DNA from: Tanypteryx hageni
Lineage: Eukaryota; Arthropoda; Insecta; Odonata; Petaluridae
Reading direction: 5' to 3'
Length of the DNA stretch: 64,000 nt
Assembly (NCBI GenBank): GCA_028673005.1
Contig: CM054113.1
Coordinates: 209,055,504-209,119,503 of the forward strand
Both the position numbers and the translations under genes were made by a program. The notes under the pieces are model-generated. The model did no database searches. It saw only the letters and a list, made by a program, of their open reading frames with translations, and had not been told where the DNA came from. Of the stretch, positions 32,432 through 45,900 are shown in pieces (position 1 is the first letter of the stretch; each line of letters opens with the position of its first letter).

Positions 32432-33300
32432 ATTTTTTCAGCCATAAGATGAGTTCAATAATTTCCTGTTGAATGTCATAAGCTATTTGATCTCTGATTT
32501 CCTTCTGATATTAAATGAATTTCAAATGTGACAATAGGTAGTAAATAAGCTTAGAAGAAACTTCAACTATAATCAACCTGGAAAGCCTTTATAGCATGGC
32601 ATTCCATTATATAAATGAAAAGGAAAAAATATTCTTCCTTGGCATAAATAACTTTGCTTTGTTCCACAGGAACATTTTTCACAATGTGATCTAGGTTTCA
32701 GCTTGAACTGCATTATATTGAGATGCTTATTTTATTAAGAGCACATTTTTTAAAGACTAAATACTCTGGTAAATATGATACTTATAACTGTGCCATAGAT
32801 TATTCATTATTGGTCATCAGGTTGCAAACAAAAGCTGTATAGGTGGCCATTAGAAGTTGTAGACTATTGAAAAATATCAGTAACCACAGTGCATGTTCAA
32901 CTATAGTGTAGGTAGCCTACAATATGATGGTTTTTCGTGTCTCCTGACATCCTTGTTATAATGCATTTCTACTGTAATAGTAAAACAAATTTGAAACAAT
33001 AGATTATATTCATAAGTAATTTTCACATATACAGTTATTAACAAGTATACTGGTAGATTTTTATGTAAAACATATTTGAAACAATTGTTTTGATATATAC
33101 ACTATGTATCAGGCTGTTTTAGCAAGCCTTACTAATATTTGGCAACATGTTAATAGAAAAATGTTCTTTACAGTAATGCAAATTTTCTCCCTTCATGATA
33201 CACAGTTACTAACTTATTGCACAAACATTGAGCTATGATGAGGTATAAACATCTGTGGTATTCCATTTTATGACTGCCTTATGAATGAAGAGTACAGGTT

Positions 33301-33310
33301 TATTTATTTT
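33301..33310 (-). terminator. Candidate poly(A) signals of the RhoGAP gene
   Basis: Two overlapping TTTATT words on the plus strand read AATAAA on the minus strand, about 400 bp past the stop. The region is AT-rich, so this is only a candidate. Confidence 0.4.
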
Positions 33311-33703
33311 AACTTAAAACAGCCTCTTTTCAACAGAAGGCATGCATATACTTATGACAAAATATAATAAACTATCTCTGCCCTGAAAAAGTGCATGCTG
33401 CTGTAAGCTCGGTTTCCACAAGGGTTCTTCCCAGTTTATTTACAGCAAAGACACTTGAGCTGCCCTTTGGCATTAGTTTCTCCCTGATGTCTCACTGGTA
33501 AAAAACACACTACACTGAAAGAACAACTTCTCGCCACTCTTCCTCTCATAATCCTGCATTTGCGGACATTGTTAATAGTTCACAGCACTATTGGCATATT
33601 TAATTTACAGTTGTTTACTGTAAAAATTCAATGCTCTGTTCAGAGCAAGTCCACACTCACTGCACAAGTGACTGCTTCTCCTACATACATTAAGAAGTAT
33701 GTG

Positions 33704-33900
33704 TTAGAAATATCTTTGGTTGTCATGAGGTAAACTGCCATTCTGCCTCTGGGTTTCATTGACAGTCGAAGGGGATGAAGGAATCACCCAACCATTTGTT
33801 TCTAATTCCCTTTGATGATGGCAGCACACTACCCAGTGAGCACCAGAATTCTGCTTCAGCACTGCTACTAAGCTAGCACTATGCTCTAACTGCCTTGAAT
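33704..33900 (-). CDS. conu: RhoGAP exon 14 (C-terminus and stop)
   Basis: The acceptor is TTCACAG. It encodes SRQLEHSASLVAVLKQNSGA then HWVVCCHHQREL, and ends at TAA 33704-33706. The Asn..His/Glu-Trp-Val pattern matches the NPNAEWVIKS end of ARHGAP18, followed by an extra polar tail. Confidence 0.9.
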
Positions 33901-36900
33901 CTGTGAACAAATTATTTACTTAAGGCCAATTTTAACTTAAAATATATTGATGCTAAAATAACATTTTTTATGCAAACCACAATTTTTATGGTAAGTGAAT
34001 TAATTATACATGATACAAGAGATTACTTATTTGTTACATAATTAAATCTGGGATATTTTTTGGCTATTTATAAATTCATAAACTGAAAACATTAAGGAAA
34101 GTAAAACTGCAACAATTTGACACTACTACATAAAATTGATATCCTAACCTCAAAGGAATATGATAATTTTATATATTATTAATCATCATCATAATCTATT
34201 TTTAAAAATAACCAACTTGAAAGAAACCTCACCAAAGAATGCTGATGATGACAATTTTAGAGAAATTCAAATTGTCAGTGAAAACATAAAATGCAAATAC
34301 CAGTTCTCAAAATAAAGTCTACCAGCTACTTATTTGTAATGCATTCTATTTAATGTATTCTAATTTAATTTTCCATTTGCATGTGAAACATGCCTAAAAA
34401 CAATACTGAAAGCAGAATAACATGGAAGTCATTCACTTACGAAGATTCCCTCCAACCTCATAGAGAGAGTGAGAGGTGAGGGCATCTGTGGCTGTAGGAG
34501 ATTCCCCACCCATCCCCAACTGCTTCAAGTAAGGACACAGATGACCACCATCTGACAGCAGACCTGAAACCATGTTGGCAGCAAACCTCTCCACTAATGG
34601 ACGAGTGGACATCCCAATTTGACCCCTCCTTGCCTCTCTGCTCTTTAAACCATGACTTGTACTGTCATTGCTCTTTCCATTCCGAAATGCTTCCTCCATA
34701 ATCCTGAAGACCAATTAGTGACAAAGATTAGCCATGAGAAAGCTTGTCAGAATCTCTCAAGTTTTATACATTAACATTTCAAGTTGAATATGGTATTGAT
34801 CAATGCTTCTTCCTTAAGGTGAATTGAAATAATAAAAACACTGTTCATTCTTCAGATAAAAGACAAAGATTTTCAAGAAATAAATAATAAATATTTATGC
34901 AACATTCCAACAAATCTATATTTTAGTTTGATTCTGTGACCATGCTGATAATAATGAAAGGAAATGGCCTCTATTTTCCATAAGATTCATTTACCTTAGA
35001 ACCACATCTCCTGCTGTGGTCACATCCAATGGTCTCAAGGTAAACTCAGTGATCCCTAGCTGAGGAGCACTTATTCGCAGCAAACCATCTGTTGCATTTG
35101 CTTCCCCATTGCTCTCTTTACCATCACTAACAGCATTCCGTCTTCCAAGAAGCTTCTTCATCTATTAAGAAAGAGGATAATTATAAGAAGCCACAAATGC
35201 ATATCCTGCATTAAATTATTTTCTGCATAGTTATGACTATGACATGTGAAATTATTTCTTACTGTAAACAAATATTGTTCTGAAATTATTGATAATGAAT
35301 CTATGAAAGAGGAGATTCACTAAACATTTATTGAGAGTGACACATGCCCAAAAATGCAATGAAAATGCATGAATATTTTATCACAACATAATAATTCCAA
35401 ATACATAAATTAGGCACAGAGAATTACAAAATATATTTGAATGCAAAAATATACATAAGACTTACTGGTCGGCTGTTCTCTTTTTGCATTAGGCGTGTCT
35501 TCTCTACAATGCACTGGCGGCGCATTCCTGCCAACAGCTCAGGAGGAACGAGCCAAAGATTATCTCCAGCTGTAATCAAGGCCTCAGTCAAGCGGCAAGT
35601 TACAGCTGCAAACTCCACCTAGCATATAAAAGTGAATTACTAGAAATAAAATGGCAAACTATACATTCAGTGACTTTTCCATTGAAATTCAAATATTTAT
35701 ATGTACTTCAGAAACTTAATGATTTAGAGTTCCGAGTATGCCAAAAGCGATCATACAAATGCCTAACAAAAATCAAGTACCTTTATGTGAAAAGAGACTT
35801 AACATATACTATCAGACATTCCTCAAATGCTAAATAAAAACTTAACCACGACAAAAACTCCAAATTTCTTACCTGAGCCTCTAAGGCAGCATTAGCACTC
35901 TGATTGGTGCCTTTCTGGATTATGTCCACATGCCTTGGAGGGAACAGGTTAGGTGCCATTACCATGGCAACATTGTGAGTGGACATACGATTAGCAGCTT
36001 CATGATTAGAAACTCGCTCCAAGAATGACAGTACAGCTCTCAGGGAATCACGGTTAGGTGTTGGCAGCATGAGTGCCAGCGCATTGAGAGCCCTTGCCCT
36101 CTCTCCATTCTTCTCTGGAACCACTGTAATACAAATGGTTTATTGAAAGAATGCCTTCAATACAGCATTTTAATAAGATACAATTAATATTGTAAACTCA
36201 AGCTTAATATTAAATAGAAACAAACCAAAAGCTAAAAAGATATAACAGGAGACAAAGGATAAGAGATTAAGTTGTTTAAGTACACAAAAGAGTTCAACAT
36301 ATCAGAAAGATTGAAGAATAGTAAACTAATAATCTATTCTCATAAATTTAGTTGAAAAATGAGTTTATTGGTCAATATTCTCACTAACTTACCATGGCAC
36401 CTATAAAAAGTTTCAACCAGATCCAGAGTCAGCAGTGGCTCAGGCAGATCCCTCAACAGACGTTTTAATAAGGCAGATAAGTCGTGGATAGAACATGCAC
36501 TTAACACAGAGTCTACAGCAACATTCCAAGAATTAAGAGACTCGGATCTATATACATCCTGGTCAAGTCTCAGCCTTGCCCCTTCAACTTTGGCATTGTG
36601 CCCAGCTACACGTAAAATGCCCTGCTCACATAGCCCGCAACGATCTAACTGTCCAATAAGCTGTAAGTAAAATCAGTATAGATAAACAGCCTTGAATAAT
36701 TTCACATGATTACAGAAATTATAAATTTTTAATTATTTCAAATTAATAAAATGTAATTAAGGGTTCCATAAAAGTTCCTATCAACAATAAAACGATTGTT
36801 GATCCATACCTTTTGTAAAATGAGAGGTACTTTAACATCTTCTCCAGTCAGCTCCTTATCTCTCTGAAGCAAAATGGAAAGCGGTACTCCAAAAACTGCA

Positions 36901-39900
36901 TTTCCTTCTGTTAAGGATTCAAAGAAATATAAACCCTAGTAAACATCAGTTCTTTCTCTATCCAATGTAATAAACAAGAATGAAAAAATAAGCATGATAT
37001 TTAACTCCTCAAGCCCAGAGGATTTATTGGATTTTTATGAAATTTTTTGAGGATTTATGCAAAACATTATATTTTAAAACTAGAACTTTTACTCTAGCTT
37101 GAAATAAGTAAAGATACTTTCCTGGAGAGAAGCAATTTGCACTGATCTGTTACCTATCCAGCACATGCCTGCGCTTTCAAATAATAATCAATATCGGGAA
37201 AACTATATAAGTTATTGGCATGCAACCTTTAATGATACATTTAAACTATTCTGCACATTTCATTTGCTGCATGTACCCCTTTAAACCAATTAGGGAAAAA
37301 GTTTTCCACAGGTCAACTTTTTCATGTCTCAACTGAAATTTTAAGATAAATGTTAAGATTGTTATTTTTTTAAAGGCAGTTCATAATTTTCATGTATTCT
37401 TGAGTAACTTCGCCATTATTCAAAATCATTACAGAAGTCACAAAAAATTGGCCTTTTTATTCAATAGAAGCCGAGATATGACATTGTATGTATGTATATT
37501 TTCAAGGAAGGAAGCGTCTGGCTACAAAGAAATATTCACAAAATTTCCACTCTCTATAAGAAATACAATAAAAATTGACGAATAAAATACATTTACTAAG
37601 ACCAAAACTTCCTCCCTTAAAATATACCAACGTTTTTAAGATCGAATAATTTCCAGCGCAGCAAAAAATAAAGCTAGCAATGACACTCGACGTACTAACA
37701 CATTGGATGGCAGCATGTTAAGTTTTCGCTTGTAAAGACACGCCGGATGGCATAGAGGGGTTAAAATATAGTAACACGTAGTTTTATTCAGAAACCTACT
37801 TTTGCAATAAACACAATGAAATGTCTGCATAAATTAAACACATATTAGTGTTGTAAAGGTAATCAAGAGTAATAAAGAGAGTACGAACCATCTTTGCGAT
37901 TCTTCTGCTTTTTCCGTCGCCCCTTGTGTCCCTTTCGATACGGTGTTACTCCATACTCATCAAGAAGAGCTGTGGCCTCCAGGAGAGCTAGAGGTCGAAG
38001 GCGTGCTATATCTTCATCACCCAAGGACCACACCCATGTGCGACCACATGATTCTTCATCTGATGGACCCTCAGGACCAGGGCCCCAAGCCCAGGGAGAT
38101 GCCCAAGCCCACTGCAAATTTTAAACAGTAAATTATAGTTACGTATTATAATAATATGCAATACAAATCAAACTAAATCAAAAAATCCTTTTCTTTTAGC
38201 TCTACATATTATATAATAGTACATGAAAATCTTATAAATAAAAGTGTTTCATTGCATCTTAAGGTGACAGATATTTAATTCATTCAGTAAATGACAGTAT
38301 GCATAAACAATGAAGCTTGGAAGAACAAGGATAAAGGATGATAATTGAAGTGGAGACTACGGCGTTAAAGCTGTTTGTAGAAATTAAATTATTTACGGTT
38401 GTAGTTTAATTTCTACAAAAGGATCAAGGAGATAGAGATAAATTTCATTAAATAGAATGGAGTAGAATTCAAACCAAAATAAGCCTTCAATTTCTTTTTT
38501 CAGCAATCTAACAAAAAATTGACAAAATGAGAAGCAATATCAACTAGCTGCTGACAGAAATTCTTCAAAAATTTATAGGAATATGAAGAAACTTGAAAAC
38601 AATGCTCTACCTCTTCTCCTCCAGCTGAACTGCTTAGGCCACCTGGTGCCACTCCAAGTTGCCATCTCTCGCCTCTAATTCCCTGGAGACCTTGAGAAGC
38701 TGCCCTTCGCAGAGGAAAATGGAGAGCACCTCCACTTCCTTCCTCACCCCTGTGTAAGCAATGAAGATTAGAAAAACAATAAAAAATTTTCCCTTCAAAA
38801 TTCAAATGATATGATCTTATAGTCCTCATCAGGTTGCCATTGCTCCTACGAAATTCATTGTGGCACTCACTATTATTTCCTCTTTTAGTTAAAACTTCTT
38901 TTACATAAATTTTACATCCATATTTAGTGCTTTTCGTCATTGCTGAAAAGCACTATTATCTTCGTGATGTCCGTCCATAGCATATATCAGGGAAGAATTG
39001 GCGGAACCGATTTCAACCAAATTTGGTACATAAAATAATGACCAAAATGACATATTTCAACCAGATCGACTCAGCAGGGGTGCCATAATTGCAAAGTTAA
39101 ACTTTTCGGTATTTATGAATTTGGAAGGAATTGGCTGAACCGATTTCAACGAAATTTTGTATGGAGGCGGCGAGCAACATTATATAACAAAACAAGATGA
39201 TTCAAACAGAACTTATGATGCCTACTTTCTATTTAATCATTTATTTAATACTTATATTGGCTTTAAAAACTTTAAAGTCATTGCAGATATGTAGCTCTTT
39301 GTGTTCCCAAATTTCATAATTTAGCATTATAAAATACTACAAATACATTCGAACGGAATATTAAATTGATCACGCGTATTTGTGCGGCAAAAGTAATGTG
39401 TGTACATATTAGAATATACCGAATCCTAGTCCAAATATAGTCGTTGCTATGGCAACAATCTCGTAATGAGTGATAAAGACTGCAAAATCGCCATTATTTA
39501 TGCAAAATTATAAGTTATACGATCGATAAGCAAACTTCTACGATAAAAATTAAAATCTTCATTCCTTTCCTCAGAGAATAGTAGAAAACTTGCTCTGATA
39601 TTACAATTCTAAGATATTTTAATGTGCAAGAGAAAATTACCCTGCACGATGGATTTCAGATTTCCCATGTAAATCAAATGGGAAGGCAAGTTCCTGGAAT
39701 CGAACCTGGGACTTCAATCTTCGCAACAAAAGCTATCCTCTGGGGCTTGGCTCATGTTACAAGAGATTTCCACCAAGTTTAATGAAAATCGGTATATTGG
39801 TTCAAAAGTTAATAGGGGGGACAGACAACGACAAAACTATAAGCCTATTTCTATTCTGGAAAGTAGGCTAATAAAGATTTTTTGTATAGATATAGAAAGC

Positions 39901-42900
39901 AGGGCTGCCACAACACAAGGAATAAACAAATTTCATTTTACATGTGTTTGTGTTGAACTGTCTGCATCCATTTGAACTAAATTTAATACTTATAATATAC
40001 ACATATATATAAAACTATATGTATTAGCATATATAAACCGAATCAGTCAAACAGGGGTGTCACAATTGCAAACTAAACTCTCAGTAATTAAGGATTTGGA
40101 ATGAATTGGCTGAATAGTTTTAAATTAAATTTTGTATATACGATTTGTACAACATACATACCATAATGAAATCAATATGTTTAAAGCTGAGCTAAAGAGC
40201 AGAGCTACCACAGTAAAAGGTTAAATAATATTTCTTTTACACATTTCTAGATTTCTCATGGTTTTTAACCAATTATGGTATATATAATCTTCATATAAAT
40301 AAATAACCAAAATATCATATTTCAACCGGGTCGACTAAACAGGGTTACCAAAATATCAAGGTTAGAATTTTTCTGTAACTATAAATTTGGAAGGTATTGG
40401 TTAAAAGGTTTTTAAAGAAATTTCGCTTGTAGGGCGAGTATAGGATGGGAAAACCAAATGAATATTTAGAATGGATCAAAATAGTAGGCCTACCACTATA
40501 TAAGGAAAAATAATTTTTTGATTTCAAAGCAAATAAATTAGTATAGGATTATACTATGGCGAATTTGACAAAAAGCACTTCTGTGCCATGGAAAACCTGT
40601 GCAAATCCCTACTTGTTTTGTTTAGGTGGGAAATTTCAAATAACTGCATGACCTGTAATATCATTACAGATTGACATTTCCAAAAGCTTTGGTTTCGGTT
40701 CAGAGCAAGTTCGTAGAGGCCTAATCAAGCATCAAAATGAACAACCTGTTAAATATGAAGAGATTACAAACCAAATGAAGTAAATACCTATTTTTGAACT
40801 AAATTGATTCACGAACTTCACTACTCTTAACTGGTTCTCCCGATAAACCACACCTGATTGTAGCCAACTTCTATTCTAATAAATCCACTGCTGTCTCTCT
40901 GCCAAGTTAAACAACTCATCCCTCCCATCAGCTTCTTCTATTTTAATCTGAACTTTCTGTTTAGTCTTGTCAATTTTGAAAATGAAGTATAAAAACAATA
41001 AATCTTTTTTGAAGTTTTATATAACTTTATCTAGTATCATTCAATGTCAATAGTATTATAAAAATCTGGTGTGTCCACCACATGACTTTCTCCATATCTG
41101 TAATATTTCTAAAAATTCCAAATAGGTTAAATGATAATAAATATTTTAAGAACTGCGAGAAAAATTCAAAGACAACAATGAACTGAAATAAAATCAAACT
41201 GTAGCCTTCTGATACTGGATATAGCCAGGAAGCTCCAACAATTAAGAAAATAAAAAGGAGCATTACTATGATGTAACTAAGCATAAAATGTTTACAATAG
41301 TTGCTAGTAGGTGGCGTGGTTGTGGCAGCTAAAAAATTAGTTTTTAAGATATCTCTTAAACAATGCATTATATGGGAAAATGTTTCAAACAAAGGTTGTA
41401 GAAAATTAAATTTCCTACAACTGTTATTCCAATACTTTTTTACATTAATAATATATTAAAGCAAATATTAAAAAAAAACTGGTGACGAGTAAACACCCAC
41501 TTCCGGTTGACCAATTTTTACCAAAAACTAATCAGTTCTTTTGCCTTCAACAAAAATGTCAAATATAAAATTTCACGTTGACCTGATTAACAGTTTTTGA
41601 GTTAGAGCACCCACAAACACACATAGACATCATCAAGAAAATGGTCAAAACGTGTTCAGTGGACCTCAAAATGTGTATTTCCATTGAAATCGATTTTTTC
41701 ATGAAAACAATACTTTTCTCTATACTACTACGTATGGAGAAAGTAAAAATGTACATAATATCACTGAAATCTAATTTGGGCAGAAATGGCAAGATGATAA
41801 AGTTGAAATCCTTTCATTCCAATAATAAAATTCTTAAATGTTACAAGGAAGCAGCATAAAACTTTAATAAGCAGAATCAAGGTGATTGTGTTAACTGTGT
41901 CAGACATGATGAAGCTTTCAATAACCTGGAAAGCAAAAAAATGCTCTAAAAAGCTCAGCTTCATACCTTTGAGAGGGTGAGTACTCTACGCTGGTCTTCT
42001 TGCCTACATGAACTGAAGAGGAAGTAGGTGAAGATGATATTGGAGTTGGAGATGATGGGTCGCTCCCACTGCGCCTCTCCTTTGTACGTGGAAGATGCAG
42101 TGTACCAAGCTGTTGATAGCCAACCATTCTGACTCCATCTTCAAAGAAAAAGAATAACAAATAAATTAGACCCAAAGGAAATTTTACAACACCAAAAGCA
42201 ATATCAAATTGAGATTCAAACATTTCTTTGATCAATAATTAATTTCACATATTAATCAATTTACAACTTTTGGGGACGAAAACATAAGAGTGAACTAACA
42301 CACTACATCATGTTATTATATCTTGAATAGAATATTTTATCATAATAAGGAACTGGCCACGAAAACAAATCAATGAGAGATTTACTAGCAAATGCTTTGG
42401 ATGAAAAGAAATGGCATGTCCAAAGCAAGAATTATAAGAAATCTAAATGTAATACATTTACACCAAAATTGTACAATAGGTGATTTTGTCATCTTAAAAA
42501 AAACAATTTAGAAGTTAAGAAATGCAGCTCAAAATCCACATCAAAACAACGATAAAAGTTTCATATAGCTACATGTGCTATTAAACATTTAAATATCTCA
42601 GCAAGTTAATATCACAAAAATAAATAACTTTCAATTAATTATTTCCATTTCAATTATTTAAATAAGAAATTAAAGAAAAAACTGAATAAAATATATTTAA
42701 AGTTTAAAGAGCAATCAAGTCAAATTCACATTAAAATTATACCCATATTTACTGAGTTTGAAAAGAAGAATTTAATTTTAAAATTTCAGCTCCACAATTC
42801 AGCCTAAATATTTCAGAAGTGAATTGGAGCATATAAAAACGTGAACATAAAAAGAACAAATATCATTAGTAATTTAATGTAGTTTTGCATCTAGTTGCCA

Positions 42901-45900
42901 TTAACTATATCCAGTAACATTACAAGTTCTACAGATGTTATTAATAACAAGTTGATTTTTCTTTAATTTCACCTTCATTGCAGTTACAAGTAATTATTAA
43001 TTTCTAAAAAATAAATCAACAACATGCATGCAGGTTAATCAAAAAATCCAGAAAAACTCACCAGTGTCATTGGCAACGACACCATCATCCCATTGACTTC
43101 TCCTGAAGAGGTTATGGGATGATGGAGGGGATGTGGATGGGGATGAAGGCTCTGCGGTGAGGACAAATCGATCATGGCCGAGGCTGTGCACACGCCTCAC
43201 CGGGTCTTTGGTTAAGACGCGGGGGTGGGATGGAGGAAGGGCAGAGAGAGGGTGTCGAGCCTGGGGGCGGGGAAGGAAGTGGGGAGGGGGTGGGTGGAAC
43301 ACCTGGACAAAGCGAGGAACTGGAGGTGAAGACGAAGATGCTCCATCTCTGTAAAATGAAAGAGAACTAGAAGAATGAGGAATCAAAATAGCCAAAATGG
43401 AAGTATTGAAATATCCTAAATTATTTGCATGATCACATTATTTTATTTCCTTAAAAAATAGAAAACAAAACCAATCAAGCCAACAGCTTGGTGGAAGAGC
43501 AGGAATACATCCAATATCTTTATGCAAAACTAAACCACTTAAATATGGTATCTTTACCCTCTGTAGAATGTATTATCAAAGATAATGTGTTGAGAAAGTT
43601 TATCATTTAAAAATTGTTATAAATTTTATAATGATAACACATTATCTTTAATTTGTTGCAAATACATTCCACTAATGACTCAAACAAGTACCTAATATGG
43701 CATGAGTTTTAAAGCTTGCTTAAACTTAATTTCACTACATCTGAAGTAGGAACTAACATTCACCACATAGAATATTGCAACATTGAATGTTTTCTAAATG
43801 AATAGTCCATTGGACTATGCCCGATGATGTTAAAATTTAAAACTAGAGACAAAGCTTGACAGGAAAACATGCCTTTGCCTACTTACACTCTTTATAGTTT
43901 TGTTAAGCAAGCATAAATTTTGCTGAACAGCCATTTTGTGTGATGCCCATTGTAATTCAGGCAAATTGCATATATACAAAATAAGAGGATATGAAGCTTA
44001 CAATAAAGTGCATCAAAAAATGGCTAAATGGTAAATGAGAATCAGAATACTGCTATATTTAAATATTTAACGAAATATTATATATTTAACAAAAAATTAA
44101 ACATTTAACAAAATTAATCAATTAGTAAAAATAATTTTCGTTCAATATTTGTCTAATTATTACAATTACCTTTATTATATAAATTTACACGTACTTTATT
44201 GTTAATAAATATATATTAGTGGCATTTTAACAATAATAGGAATTTTAATGTCAGTAACAGAAAAAAATCATTTCTAAACTCGGCTGCAGGAATAACGGGA
44301 AAAAATGAAAAACCACGTAATTATTCTCTTTCGGAATTACCTAAAAATCATTTCCTGCGCAGCATTCTTTGAAATGGCGCAACAGACAACTGAACGCGCT
44401 TCGCGCAAACAATTACGAATATAATTTATTACAAGAGTGCCTGAATTATTCACCTCAGACCAATAAATTTGACGCTAGCAGTTATAAATGACTGGGGCTT
44501 TGTATTCACTAAAGGTGGCTGGCTGAGGTGTCCAAGTCCGTGCGTGACGTCACTCGGCAATAAAACGCAGTCCCTGCGTTCTTTCACCAAACCTCGGCTT
44601 CTTTCACGCGAACGAGAGAAGCAAAAAAATAATTACGCAAGCGGTTGAGAGATGAGAGCAACTAATCCAAATGTATCGCAGTCCTTCCGAATCAGAAAAA
44701 GAAAGCGAAGACCACTCGTGATTACGTTTTCGTTTCCGAGCTACTTATTCGTTTTAAGGATCCGTGTAGATCATAGGCGGGGAACTTTTTTTGTCCGAGG
44801 GCCGCATTTAAACTTCATAACCGACCCGAGGGCCAATAACAACTCCTCCCTCCAAAAACAACAAAAAATAAAGGTTTTTTATAGTATTGAAAATATTTTA
44901 TATTTAATGATATAATATAAAGGCCCCAGTTATTTGCACCGGCTGCACCCTCCTCTCCCGGACCATGGTTTTGGCACGCATGGTTGATCAAGTCTTCGCG
45001 AGCCACGTTTCTATGATATAGAAGAAAGTCACTTGTGGCCCGCGGGCAGTGGCGGATTTACGCCTCATGGGGCCCCTGGCACTAAGCAGTCGGGGGCCCT
45101 GCAATCTAAATGTATATGGAAACCGCTCCTAACGGCTACCCTCTTTTGTGACACCTCTTAAGGATCGTTTTTCTATAGAATCATAGAGATGTTCCACTGA
45201 TTTTTAAATTGAGACATTTAACATTTCTGAGATTATACACACGGACATTTTTTCGGGGCCCTTGTTGCACGCTAAGTACGACCCCCTTTAAATCCGTCTC
45301 TGAGTGTTATTGCCTGTACACACATGCTGCGTGCAACTCACCACTCGTCGGCGAGCAATACACGGTATGTGTCCACAGCTCTTAAGCGGCGATTACACAC
45401 AGGAGTTGACTTGTAGGTGGTCGGTTTTTTTATCGAATCGAACCCAGATCGACTCTACTTGGAAGACGAATCGTGGTTGCACGTAAAGTCATGAAGGAAA
45501 ATTCAAAGGCTGCGTTGCGAAGATAAATGAAAGATGATAAAGCGGATTTTTTTGTCGGTTTGGGGGCCCCTGGGCATGTGGGGCCCGAGGCATACGCCTG
45601 TGCGATAATCAGCCACTGCCCGCGGGCCCTAGTTCCCCCACCCATGGTGTAAATACTAAACAGGAAATAATTAGAATTTACATTTTTTAAATTTTCATAG
45701 CAAAGAAGTCAAAAGAGTTTTTTATGCTAGCCCTCATTTCATTTGAGAAAATGGGAAAAGCGGAATTTGCATTATTTGCAAAATTATTTAATTTTTACTT
45801 TACCTTTGCATTTGTCTGAAACCAGAAGTTTATTAAATATTATGTTCTAGTGATATTTAATGATATTAGAATTGCTGAGATATGCTTTTTTCTCACTTCA

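Larger units (their letters stand above)
30735..33300. other. Intergenic region between the old hAT and the RhoGAP 3' end
   Basis: AT-rich. It holds a small pogo-like MITE (31021) and the foldback MITE (32181). I see no gene. Confidence 0.6.
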
